Shown in pieces: positions 1 to 11,319 of a stretch of DNA of 64,000 nt. Made by a program: the position numbers and the translations under genes. Source of the stretch: Panagrolaimus kolymaensis (Eukaryota; Nematoda; Chromadorea; Rhabditida; Panagrolaimidae); NCBI GenBank assembly GCA_028622995.1, contig JAJQJQ010000021.1, positions 372,001 to 436,000 on the forward strand, given 5' to 3'. Each line of letters begins with the position of its first letter. The stretch's first letter is position 1. The notes under the pieces were generated by a model, which worked only from the letters and a program-made list of their open reading frames with translations, was not told where the DNA came from and ran no database searches.

Positions 1-344
1 CCGAAAGCAGTTTTAATAGCTATCATACAGCGGCGTAAGCATATAAAGAATTTTTAAATAATTCGTCCTTAACAACTTCCAGTTTAATAAAAAAAAATTT
101 ATTTTAAATCCAAGTTAAAAAAATTTCAAAACAAATGTTATTTTAATTTATGGAGTCTAAAATGATAAAAAAAGAATTTTCCACAGTTTTAACTTTAACT
201 TTATTTTACAAACAAAAAATTTTTTACTTTCTACAATATACCTGGTAGCCAGTTATAATAATATATTTAAATTTTTAAAAAATAATAAAAAGGTCCTAAA
301 AAACTTGACAGTTTAAAAAAAATATTAAATTTATTTGTTTTTAG
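1..344 (+). other. Intron sequence of the Cys/Gln-rich gene
   Basis: No coding sequence is seen. The stretch ends with TTTTTAG at the acceptor of exon 345 and contains sense-strand CAGTT motifs near 77, 185, 252 and 309, so the window begins inside the forward motif array. Confidence 0.6.
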
Positions 345-3300
345 CCCGATGAAGTTGCTGCCACCAAAAATTCCAGTAAAGTTTTAATTCGAGCTAAACG
401 ACAATGTTGTTATCAAGCTCAAACTTCATGTTGTCCTCAACCCGTTCAAATCCAAGTCCAACAACAACCCCAACAACAACAGCAGCAACAACCTAATAGC
501 CAATGCAATTGCCAAGCTTTACAAAATCAAGTAAGTTTTTTTTCTTTCGCCTCCGTCAAAATGGTTTTTCAGTTTTGAAAAAAATAATAAACAAAAAAAT
601 AAAGAAGCTAGCCAGTTTTAAGTTAAAAAATTTAAATTATACTAAACTTTTTAAAATGCTCTCTTTATTAAATAAATAATTACAGTTTTAATAGTCAATA
701 TTTAAAGAAAAAAACAGTTTTAAAAATATACATAAATTTTTATGCCGCTGCTCCACTTTCTTAGCTTTTAAAAATTATTCTTTTACAGTTTTTGTATTAA
801 AAAAACCAAACATTTTTAAAAAATTTCTAAATTTATTATAATTTTTCATCTATGATTTTTGCCCCATTTTCTTCTCTTCATCAGTGTTGTTACTTTCACA
901 AAATTTGGGCTCCAGCTCCGCTCCGATCTCCGGGCAAAAATTTTTGTTGGCTCCAGCTCCGCTCCGCGCTCCGGCCATTTTTTAAATCGAGCTCCAGCTC
1001 CGCTCCGGCTCCGAAAATTTTTTTTTCAAATAATCACAATTCATAAAAAGAGCTAATATAACCTTATTATTATGCTTTTCTGAGCTATTTTAGAGTCATT
1101 GGAATTGAACAAAGCCTTCTTTTCCTATTAAAAATAATTTTTAAAATTTTTCAAAAAATATTTTCGGCTCCGGCTCCGCTCCTCGCTCCAGCTGTTTTTT
1201 TTATTTAGCTCCAGCTCCGCTCCGAGCTCCGACCTGGAGCGGAGCGGAGCGCTCCGGAGCCGGAGCTGGCGGAGCCAGTCACAACACTGCTCTTCATCCA
1301 GTTTTGAAAATATCTGCATAAAAAAAAGAATGCAAATTTTAAAGAATTCATAATTTTTTGATTTAAGGTTTTTCCTTTACAAATTATGCCATCTCAGTTT
1401 TGAATAATAATCCAGAAATATTTCTCTGCAGTTTTAGAAATTAAATTTTAGCATACTTTTTTAAGGTATTTTACCTTTTAAAAATTAAATTCAATTTTGA
1501 TAAATAAATCCAAAAGGTGAAAGCTCTCCTAACAGTTTTAAAATGTTTAAATTTTAATGAAATTATTGAAAGTTTTTTCTTTAAAAAATCTACTCAGTTT
1601 TAAAAAATTTCTTATTTAAATTTTTTTAGGTTCAACAATGTGATTGTGCTGGAATTCAACAATCTCAATGTGGTTGTGCCCCAGCTGCATCAGGTTGCAA
1701 TTGTCCTGCCCTTCAACAACAATATACCAGTTGTGGATGTGGAGCTTTAACTTATCAAGTAAGTAATTAATCCGTCGCAAAAAAAGGACCTCAGTTTAAA
1801 TAAACCCAAAAATTTTTTAGGTTACATGCAATATTTGCCAAAAACCTGTTCGCCAAACTCCAACTTGCACTCCAGCATGCATGCCACAATGCAGCAATCA
1901 ATGCGTTCAACAACAACAAAATTTACAGCAACAACAACCTCTAGTTTTGATTCCACAAAATAATAATAATAATTGTCAACAACAAACTTCATCGAATGGT
2001 TGTAATAATAATAACAATCAACAACAAGTTATGATTGTTCCCCAACAACAACCTAATTGTGCACCAGCTTGTATGCCATCTTGCACTCCTCAATGTGTTC
2101 AACAACAAAAGGTAGGTAACGCACTAAAATAATTATGGACAGTTTAAAAAAACAAGAAAAAATAAAGAAAGTATCACACAGTTTAATTTTTTAGAACCAA
2201 AAAAGTTAACCAACTAAAAAAAAAACTCGCAGTTATAAATTTTTAACCCAAAAAGTGAATAAAAAAAGAAGACGAAAAAAACCATTTCAGTTTACTTTTT
2301 TTTAATAAACTAAAAACAAAAGAAGCCATTCATAAAACACTATCATCAACAGTTAAAACTTAGAGATCAAATTCAAAAAAAATAGCATTCAGTTTAATTT
2401 CATAGAACCAAAAAAGATGCAAGCTCAAAAAAGTTATGACAGTTAAAAAATATTTAGACGTCAAAAATCTTGATAAAATGGTTTACAGTTTAATTTTTTT
2501 CGAGCCATAAACAAAAGGCTGCCATGAAAAAAATTTGTATTCAGTTAAAATTAAACAAAAAGAAAGCAAAGAAAACAGTTTAAATTTCTTTTTTTCAAGA
2601 TCCAAATTGTTAACTAACAATTTGTTTTCGCTATTGTGGAACATGCTGGGCAGTTAAAAAAAACTAGGAAAATACAGAAAATGGCGTTAAGACAGTTTAA
2701 ATATTATTTTCAGAACCAAATTGTTGTTGTAAATCCCCAAAAACAATGTGCACAACAATGTATGCCATCTTGTCAAGATTCATGCATCAAGCAAGCTTGT
2801 GTATCAGCATGTCAACCAATGTGTGATAATTCTTGTGTTAAACAACAACAAGTAATTCCTCCTGAACACAGTTTTTAATTAATAAAAAATTTTTTTTAGA
2901 TTGTTACTAGCAATAATAATAACAACAATAATAACTGTGCCGCTGCTTGTCAACCTGTAAGTTTGCTCGAGATTACATCCTGACTCAGTTTTATGGTTTT
3001 TTCTTTTCTTTTTAGGCCTGCACCCCTTCATGCACCCAACAACAACAAGTTTGTCAAGAAGCTTGTAAACCATCGTGTCAAAGTACATGCAGCAATAATC
3101 CATCTTGCTCGCAATCATGTCAAAATAGTTGTGAATCTTCTTGCTTGCAACAATCTCAGCCCGTTATGGTTGTTCAATCTCCAACCAATAATAATAATAA
3201 TTGTCCAAATGTTTGTCAACCTGTAAGTTTTTTTTTCTCCCGAAAATGACTTTACACAATTTTTAATTTTCCTTCCACCTTTTTTGGGACTTTTATGCAG

Positions 3301-4454
3301 TTTTAATTTAATATTAATATTAATTTTCCCCACAAGTAGCAAACTCTTTCAGTTTTAATAAAAATTTTATATAACTATTATTTTCTTTATAGGCTTGCAC
3401 TCCACAATGTATGCAACAAAGTTCAATTTGTACAGCAGCTTGTGAACCTTCATGCGCTACGAGTTGTCAAGGAAATACTCAATGTGTAAAACTTTGTCAA
3501 CCAAGTTGTGAAAGTTCATGCATGAATCAAGCTCAACAAGTACTATCAATTTTACAGTTTTAAAATTATTTAATTAAAAATTATTATTTTTTTTAGCAAG
3601 TCGTTGTTGTTAAACAAAATTCAAATAATAATTGCCCAAGTGCATGCCAACCAGTGAGTTTTAGCCTTCAAAAATCAGAAATTCAGTCCAGTTAAATAAT
3701 TTATAAATTTTTTTTAGTCCTGCACTCCTCAATGTGCTCAACAACAACAAATTTGTGTACAAGCTTGTCAACCCGTAAGATTTTAACCCTAATAGACCGT
3801 CTACACAGTTTTTAAATAAATAAAATAAGTAATAATTAAAATATTTTTAAGGCCTGCCAATCCAGTTGTAATTCCAATGCCCAATGTTATCAATCATGCC
3901 AAAATAGTTGTGAACAATCATGCGGTCAACAAGTTATCACAATTCAAAGACGACAAAATTCTAATAATAATAATGGTTGTGGACAATCATGTGCTGTAAG
4001 TTCTTCTACCATTTTTTTGTGCTGAGATCAAAATTTAACTTTTCCAATATATTTTTTCTGTTGTTGAACCTAAAATGTCTAAAAACTAAAATGACTCTGT
4101 TAATTAATCAAATATTTTTTTTTGCAGCCCGCTTCTGTATCACAATGTGTACCACAATGTCAACCAAGTTGTAATCCAGGTTGCACTCAACAATATGTAA
4201 CATATGCTCAGCCTGCTGCAATTACACTTTGTCCTCAACAAAATACATGCGCGTGTGGAAGTGGATATACTCAATGCATGCAAGGTATTTGTTGTTTACG
4301 GAAACGTCATAGAGTTGCAAGAACTCTTAAAATGAATGATGCAATTGAAAATGAAGAAGAAACTACACCAAAAGAAACAACAACCAAAGCAGCACCCAAA
4401 ACTAAAACAACATCAACTACAGTAACATCAAAAAAATTTGAAGAAAGACAGTAA
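345..4454 (+). CDS. Cys/Gln/Asn-rich repeat protein, 3' part of gene (11 exons, 5' end outside window)
   Basis: Exons read at 345-530, 1630-1758, 1821-2111, 2714-2851, 2900-2956, 3016-3222, 3393-3539, 3597-3653, 3718-3774, 3852-3995 and 4128-4454; all have GT-AG borders and every intron is phase 0. They join into 579 residues ending at TAA 4452-4454. The protein is built of short cysteine modules such as CxPxC and CQPSC alternating with poly-Gln and poly-Asn runs (for example VQQQQNLQQQQ in exon 3), with a KRHR basic patch and a Thr/Lys/Glu-rich tail in the last exon. Exons 5, 8 and 9 are each exactly 57 nt, and exons 5, 6 and 8 end in a Cys-Gln-Pro before the donor, so the gene looks grown by duplication of phase-0 exons. 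I do not recognise the family. An extracellular, disulfide-cross-linked structural protein is possible, but no signal peptide is visible because the start is missing. Introns carry sense-strand CAGTT arrays. Confidence 0.8.
882..1289. mobile_element. Non-autonomous hAT-type element (MITE) with 8-bp target duplication
   Basis: The element starts CAGTGTTGTTACT at 882 and ends with the near inverse complement AGTCACAACACTG at 1289. It is flanked on both sides by the identical 8-bp sequence CTCTTCAT (874-881 and 1290-1297). Terminal inverted repeats beginning CAG plus an 8-bp target duplication are the hallmark of hAT transposons. The 408-bp body has no transposase frame; it carries GC-rich repeats of the type GCTCCAGCTCCGCTCC at both ends and an AT-rich middle. 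It lies in an intron of the Cys/Gln-rich gene and interrupts the motif array, so it is probably a later insertion. Confidence 0.88.
908..1277. repeat. GC-rich GCTCCGCTCC repeats in inverted arrangement
   Basis: Short repeats of GCTCC(A/G)GCTCCGCTCC occupy about 908-1014 on the left and about 1165-1277 on the right of the hAT-type element. The right part turns into its own complement near 1230-1260 (CTCCGCTCC versus GGAGCGGAG), so a strong hairpin is possible. Base composition is sharply unlike the AT-rich surroundings. Translated by chance, these repeats give Ser/Gly/Ala/Leu-rich reading frames that should not be taken as genes. Confidence 0.75.
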
Positions 4455-6133
4455 AAAAATTTGCTGTGAAAATTTTAATATAGAAAAAAAAGTTTTCAAA
4501 TTTTCTTTTCAGTTTTGTTATTTGTTTTTTTTTTTGTTTGTTTTGTTATATGTCCTCTCCCAATTAATTTCTTTCTTATCTTTTTATTTTTCAAAATCAA
4601 AAAAACCCTATTTATAAAAATAAGAAGTAAAAAACAAACCACTGCCATGATTAACCAACCTTGTCTTTTTGTCGTTTTGTTAATTTATTCATCAAAAAGT
4701 TATATCTAATTATTGATTTTAATAATTTAAATTAAAGTAAATGTGCCGTTTCCTCCCTAATCTATCTAACCCATCAAAATCCAATCCCAAAAAACTAATT
4801 AAATCCCAAAAATAAAAATAAGCATTCATCCATAAAGCTCAAAATCAAATTTTTTTTCTTAATAAAAAAAAGTCTTTCTTTCTTTCATCCCTAATTTTTT
4901 TTTTGTCGCTACTTCCCGGTCTTTTCTAAGACATTTCTTAATTTAATCACTTTTTTGTCTGTAAATTTTTTGGTTTAAAAAAATAATTTTATAATATTTA
5001 ATTAGTAAAAAAAAATGTTGAGAAATGGTATAAATTTCTCTTTCGTACATGAATATTTTAAAAAAATGTGTTGTTGCATCGTCTTATAAGGGTTTATTTT
5101 TTCTTTATTATGTATCTTTTTTTCCAAGAGATATTCAAAATAACCAATAACAAAAAACCCTTTAATGTTTATTTAATTATTTATTTTATATAATTATTTT
5201 TTTAATTTAAAGATATGATGTTTCGTAATAATAATAAATAAATAAATAATTTGAATAATAATGGAGTTCGTAAATTTGCGTCAACTCTTTATATATAAAA
5301 AGGGAGTCAAAAAATAAGAGTAAAAAAAGCGCGTGAAATGTTTTTTCTTTCTTTTTTTGAGGCACTACAGTACCCTTCAAAATGCATAACTAACATCAAC
5401 CTCATTAAAGCTGTCCCAAGCAAGATATTTTTTAAACCTAAAACAGCGAAGTCTGATTCTATCTTGCCTTCATTGATTGTTTCCTTACTTTTTTTTACAA
5501 AAATATTTATTTATTAAAAACTGCGATTTCTTTTTAATGCTTGAAACATATTTTCACTAAGAAATTCTTTGAGTTTAGAATATAAAAATCAATGAAAAAA
5601 ACTAAAGAATTTACTTATCGCTTTCTTCTTTTCTTTTTGCAGCAGACGCCATCAATAAGTAAGTAATAATACTGTTGCTGCAGGGGCGTATAAACTTTCT
5701 TTAAATTTTTTTTTATAATCCATTTCCTTTCCTTCTTATTCCTTCTTCAAAAGCTTTGTTGTCACGCATGCACGCACGAAGAATTATTTTTTAATCACAC
5801 ATTTTTTTCTTCAATCAAACGCAATGGTCAAAGAATCAAAAAACATAGAAACATAGAAACATAAAAAAAGCACTGTTTTTTTGTCATCGAAAAAAAAAAC
5901 ACTTATTTCTTCCGGTCTTTTTTTCATCGTTGATTGAACCGGCTTATTTTCTTATTTTTTCTTTTTAGCCCTGCCTTTCTTTCCATGGATTTTAATTTTT
6001 TTTATACTGATAAAAATATATTATATTTAATCAGCTTTCTTAATGCAAAAACTTTTTATAAAACTTAAATTTCATTTTTTTTTATTTCCAACTTTTTTCC
6101 TTTGTTTTTGAAACCCAAAAAAGAAGAAAAAAA
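4455..6133. other. Intergenic gap between convergent motif arrays
   Basis: No coding sequence seen. It holds the presumed 3' UTR of the Cys/Gln-rich gene and the promoter of the ShKT gene. A TATATATAAAA stretch lies near 5289-5300 with no evident gene start after it. Neither CAGTT nor AACTG arrays run through it, so it separates the + strand array on the left from the - strand array on the right. Confidence 0.5.
6057..6062 (+). promoter_or_regulatory. Possible TATA box of the ShKT gene
   Basis: TATAAA lies 71 bp before the ATG at 6134. In DNA this AT-rich such a match is weak evidence alone; its distance from the start codon is the only support. Confidence 0.3.
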
Positions 6134-8622
6134 ATGTTTAAAATTTTTGTTTTACTCGTTTGTTGCTTTTTTGTTGCAACTTCTGCAACTTCAACAACTA
6201 CTGAAGCACCAACCACTCAAGCACCAACAACTCAAGCTCAAACAACTCAAGCTCAAACAACTCAAGCTCAAACAACTCAAGCAGCATCAACACAAGCTTC
6301 TGGAGCTACTGGAGCTTCAGGTGCCACGGATACTTCCCCTGGAGGGGATTGTGTTGATAAAATTACAGATTGTAAAGCATATGAATGTGCTATTCCTGAA
6401 TACAAACCTTTGATGTGTAGCATGTGCAAGGTAAGGATTGCTCTTCTTTTTTTATATATGGAATTTAATTAACTGAGAACTACGTATACTTTTGGGGAGA
6501 TTAAAAATATAGGATTTTTTATTATTAAAAAATTTATAAATTGCAAAGTTTGTTTTACAAATTTGTTTAATTTCATTTTTAAAATAACTGAACTTCAATT
6601 TATTTTTTGGGGAAGATAAACGGAGAAATGTTTATTTTATAAAAACTTTCTTTAAGTTTCAAACAACAATATTGGATGATTTTTAAGAAATTTAACTGAT
6701 AAGATTTCTATAGTCTGTGGATGATATAACCATGACCGTTTTTACCCCTAAAATTTCATGAAACTGCTTCATGGTTGCATCAATGATCCTTTTCAATTTT
6801 AGTTACTTTTTAAACTTTTTTTTATTAACTGAAAAGAATTTCTAATAACGGTGATGAAAACTGTAACCTTCTTTTAACCCTTTGAGCTAAAAAAATTCTT
6901 GAAACTGCCATCAATCAAGCATTTTCTTTTTGTTTTTTTTACTTCTTAGTTTTTGGAAATTTTTAAATTATTATAAACTTTAACTGACGACGTCTTCTTA
7001 TATAGAGAAGGGGAAAGGATAAACATGATAATGATATTTCGTTAATGCTAAGTAAAAAATTTTAAACTGTCAATGAGAGAGTTGTTATATAATTTTTATA
7101 ATTAAAAAAAACTGAATTGTCATCATATTGTTTAATAGTTTCTATAATTTTAAACTGATGAGATAAATTTTTCTTGTTTATTAACGCATGTCAAAGTATC
7201 CTTTTAATATGAAATAAAGTTTAAAACCACCATTTTGGTAGAAAACATAAGTTTTAAATTTTTACAATTAATTTAACTGAGGTAACAAAACTTTCAATGC
7301 AAAGAAACATGCCTATTTTTTATCCTCCTTTAAGTTAAGGAAAAAGCATTTGAAACTGTCACGTTCCTTCCCCGCATTCCTTTCTCCATTTTCTTTTTAT
7401 TTTTTGATTCTTTGATTTAAAAAAAACTGGACATGAAGAATACAATTTAAAAAAAAACTGTCGCCTCTTCATAAGAATGCTGGTTTAGATAATTTATAAC
7501 TGATAATTGCCATAATAAATGTTTCAACATCTTTTTAAAAGTAAACTGGTTCCATTAAAATATGATTTATTTTGAAATTTGTATTTTTTTCGTTTCTTTT
7601 GGATAAAAAGCTTAAAGTTTAGAATAAATAAATATTAAAAAAAATCAAGGAATTTCAATAAAAAAAAATTAAAACTGCCATTTTTGTAACAAAAAGTTTT
7701 GAGCGATACACTTTATAAATATCTATATAAAATTTTTTATTTTAAATTAACTGAGTAATTATTTTAATAGTGTTTTTAAAATTAACTGGACGAACATGAA
7801 ACAGATGTGTTTGAAAAAAAATTAAAACTGCAATACAAAAATTTTTGGTGAAACTTAAACTTCAGGTTTAAAGGCAACTTGATTTTTTAAGAATTATTAT
7901 AAAATTTTTTTTTGCAAACTGTATCTTTTTTTAAGCTTTATAAACAAATTACCATTTATTTAAGTAAATTTTATTAACTTTTTTTGATATTAAAACTGTA
8001 GATTTTTGTGCACTATGGGGATTCTCCTTATAAATTACAAATATTGATTGAGGCTTATCACCCACCTTTCAAATGTTAAATTATAGAAATAAATTTAAAA
8101 AAACTGTTATTTTTCTTATAATATAATTTTATTTAAAACTGAGAAACCATCAACCACTGGGGAAATAACTTATTTTATCAAAAATAAAAAAGTAAAGAAA
8201 CTGGTTTCCGTAAAAGCGTTTTTTAACTATTTTTAAAATTAATATTTTTTACTTTATAAATTTCAGAAAACTTGCAATTTTTGTGTTAACGCAACTAATG
8301 GAGGTGATCCATGTGCAGGCATCCCTACAATTGCACCTCCACCAGTCACAGCTGGACCAGGAGATTGCATTGACACCGCTGATACTTGCGCTTCAACCGC
8401 TTATGAATGCACCAATGCTCTTTATAAACCAATAATGTGCAAATATTGCAAGGTATAACATTTTTCTTTTTAGAATTTTTAAACTGAACTTTGAAAATAT
8501 TGCCGGAATTTCAGAAAACTTGTTCACTTTGTAATGATCCATTATGTTCATCCGCTTTTGATGAATCATCATCATACTCTTCAGAATTCGAAATCATGAA
8601 ATTTATGCTTCGAAAACAATAA
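6134..8622 (+). CDS. Secreted Thr-rich protein with two ShKT domains
   Basis: Three exons, 6134-6430, 8267-8452 and 8515-8622, all phase 0, give 196 residues. Residues 1-18 (MFKIFVLLVCCFFVATSA) are a clear signal peptide. A Thr/Gln/Ala segment with repeated TTQAQ units follows (about residues 19-57), likely O-glycosylated. The first cysteine module begins at DCVDKITDCKAYEC and is completed across the first intron by KTCNFC. The second begins DCIDTADTC and is completed across the second intron by KTCSLC. The six-cysteine spacing ending C-x2-TC-x2-C is that of ShKT (SXC) domains, common in nematode secreted proteins; both domains are split by an intron at the same place. A Ser/Glu-rich tail follows. 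Intron 1 is 1836 bp and full of CAGTT motifs on the opposite strand. Precise role unknown. Confidence 0.85.
6431..8266 (-). repeat. Reverse-oriented CAGTT array inside the ShKT gene intron
   Basis: I count 26 copies of AACTG (CAGTT on the - strand), from about 6473 to 8200, and no CAGTT on the + strand. The array is therefore antisense to its host gene, so it cannot be an intron-definition or branch-point signal of this transcript. It is continuous in orientation with the array that follows to 19.6 kb. Confidence 0.85.
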
Positions 8623-11319
8623 AAATAAATTTAAAACTGAGTCCTTTGCGAGGAGGCTTAAATTTTTCTAAAAATTTATTTAATTTATTAAATATTTATT
8701 TTATTTTATAGCTTGCATCCAAAATAAATATATATTCTAAATGAGTGTGCTTACAAACATGGGAATCGGGCATCCATTAAAAATAGTTAAATGTCTCAGA
8801 ATTTTTAACACGTTTTGATTCACGTAATTTTGCATTAATTTTCTTTGAATAATAAAAATATTATAAAGAATTAGTTTATAAACTGTTGAATCTCGTGGAT
8901 ATTGGTTAATTTATTTTTCCACCAAAATTTCAATTATCAAAAAGTGGTTTAGGTTTCACTAAAAATTTTTAAAAATAAACTGAAAGTTTTTATCGATATT
9001 TTTATTACTCAAAAACTTCTAAGAGTAGCAAATATTTTAAAATGTTACTCGAATAAATACTTTTTTTTGTATCTTAGTTCTTCATTTTCAAAATAAAACC
9101 CATTTAAAATTTTTCATAAACTGGCGTTCCAAATCTGATTCATTTTTATTAAACTGCCATGTCTTATAAAAGAATGATTCATTTTTCTGTTTTTTTTTAT
9201 TAAACCATATTAAAAAAAAGAGTAATTCTGTCGCAAAAATAAAGATTTTCTTATTATCATTCACCAAAATTAAAACTGTATCTATAAAAAACCTTTCCAA
9301 AAAAAGATAGAAGAAAAAATTATAAAATTTCATTAAATTGTTAATGAAAAATAAAAAATTAAATAAATAACTGATAGAATTTGAATTTTGAAAACTGTTC
9401 CACGGTTAGTATTCAGGAGCAGAGAAATTTTTTTATTTAAACTGCATTAGCATTTTTTGCTTTTTGGAAAAAAAAGCAGATCAATATTTGAGACTTTAAG
9501 ATTGAGGCGCTTGCTTTCTGCGAATTTTAATCATTTTTGTATTATTTAAACTGACATATAAAAAAATTGCTTACATTTAGCAAGGATACTTTTCTTTTCT
9601 TTTTAATAGGAAATTTTTTTAACTGTGCTCCGTCGATCATAATTTTTTAATGCTTTATTTATTTTAAGTTAAGATTTCAGAAAAAAAAACTGTTGGTTCA
9701 GTTTCTTACTTTTTTAAAGTGAAATTTTATATTTAAAATTATTTATTGCATTTATATTTGGAGAAAAAAAATTATAAAAAATTTTTGTTTTAAACTGAGC
9801 AAATATATTTTCCCATCAAAAATATTTTTCTTTAATTTTTAAAATTACAAAAGAGTAAGTTTAAATTTTATATTTAAAAAAACTAGATGTTTTAAAACCA
9901 ATTTTTATCGCTAAATAAACATTGACAAGGTTTATGGACGCAAAAATCATTTTTAAACTGTTGGACCATTCTCCACATATTTTTTTTACAAACTCATTCA
10001 TAAAAAAGCTTTTGATTTTGGCGTATAAACTAAAAAATTTTATTCATTACTATTTTTTAATTATCAAAAACTGTAGGCGGCTGTATCAGGTTTTTTAATA
10101 TTACAATTTTACGCGTTTATTTAGAATAAAATAAGATAATTTAACTGAATCATTTTTGCGTCAAGCTCTGATGACAAAAATAGCGAAAATGTTTTTTAGA
10201 AAACTGAAATTAAAATAATCTTGGATTGCTTTTAAATTAAATTTTGAATTAAACTGTTTTTTGATGTGATTTATTTATTATTTTTTTGAAGGTTTTCAAA
10301 TGCAAACCTTAAATTTATTAATTAAAACACCATAATTTTTTTTAAAAATAAAGTTTTAATAAACTTTTTTTGTTTGAAAACTGGTGCAAGATTTTTCAAG
10401 ACTTTAAATATATTTTTAATTAAATCATCAATTATTACATTCACATATTTAGAAACAAAAAAGCTACATATGTAATCATTAATAATAATAACTTTGGTAT
10501 ATATCCTGATTTTTTTTACAATATATCTAATAATAAACATTTTAACAAAAAACAAATTAATTTTGAGCAGCAATAAAAAGGCAAGAAAACAAAAAAAGTA
10601 ATAATACACGATTTATTTTCATAAGAGAGATGGAATAATATTTTATATTATTAAAGGCACTAGGATTAAAAATTAAAAAATTAAAGCACTTTGATAAAAA
10701 AAAACTGATTACTTTTTCTAACTCGGGATTTGGAATCTAACAACATGAAACTATTTTTTAACTGTGAAGCATTATTAAAACTCGAAAAATTAATACAAAG
10801 GAAAAAATTTAAAACTGATATCTATTAAACAAGCATAGATAGAAAATAACTAAAAAATAATTTGGAAGTTATAAAAACTGTGTAAATAAAGGAATAAAGG
10901 TACAAATATCTAAAAGTAGTAATAAGAACGGAGAGGAGAGGAAATAAAAAAATACTAAACTGAGCATAAACATCATAAAAGGAAAATATCTATTTCGTAG
11001 ATTTAATTAGAGGCAAGAAAAATGGGAAATAAAAGAGAAATGGAAAAAAGATTTACATAATTATTTTGTTTTAAAGAGTTTTATTAAAGTTATAAAATTT
11101 GATATAAAACTGCAATTATAAAATTTTTTAGAGCCCAAAACTGTGTTTTTACAATAGTTTTTAGAATTATTTTAGTTTAACTGGGTCTCTTTAAAAAGGC
11201 GGTATAAAAAATTCCAAAAAAATAGAGAAATTTTTTGTATTTAAAAAAGTTTTTAACTGAGCAATTTTTTTTTTACTTTTTTGTTTCTTCCCCATTTTTT
11301 TCTTTATGGAAATTTTAGT
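8623..11319 (-). repeat. Intergenic CAGTT array on the - strand
   Basis: There is no coding sequence between the ShKT gene stop and the 3' end of the disco-like gene. The whole stretch contains recurring (A/T)AACTG, for example near 8634, 8880, 8977, 9121, 9151, 9275, 9370, 9393, 9440, 9551 and 9621, again all in one orientation, separated by A/T-homopolymer tracts and short mixed segments. Confidence 0.75.

Larger units (their letters stand above)
1..4520 (+). repeat. Forward CAGTT motif array, domain 1
   Basis: The motif CAGTT followed by T or A recurs throughout the introns of the Cys/Gln-rich gene and stops just after its last exon (last copy near 4510). In intron 3 I count 12 copies between 2140 and 2693, at 2140, 2179, 2230, 2288, 2350, 2390, 2440, 2486, 2542, 2576, 2651 and 2693, with spacings of 34-75 bp. 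No AACTG (the reverse complement) is seen in the same stretch. The motif is unrelated to the splice acceptors, which mostly end TTTTTAG. Function unknown. Confidence 0.85.

Noticed and set aside
852..1319. Short reading frames rich in Ser, Leu, Arg and Ala on both strands
   Set aside because: They are translations of the GCTCCGCTCC repeats inside the hAT-type element.
5289..5300. TATATATAAAA as a promoter
   Set aside because: No gene start follows within several hundred bases on either strand, and such strings are frequent in this AT-rich DNA.
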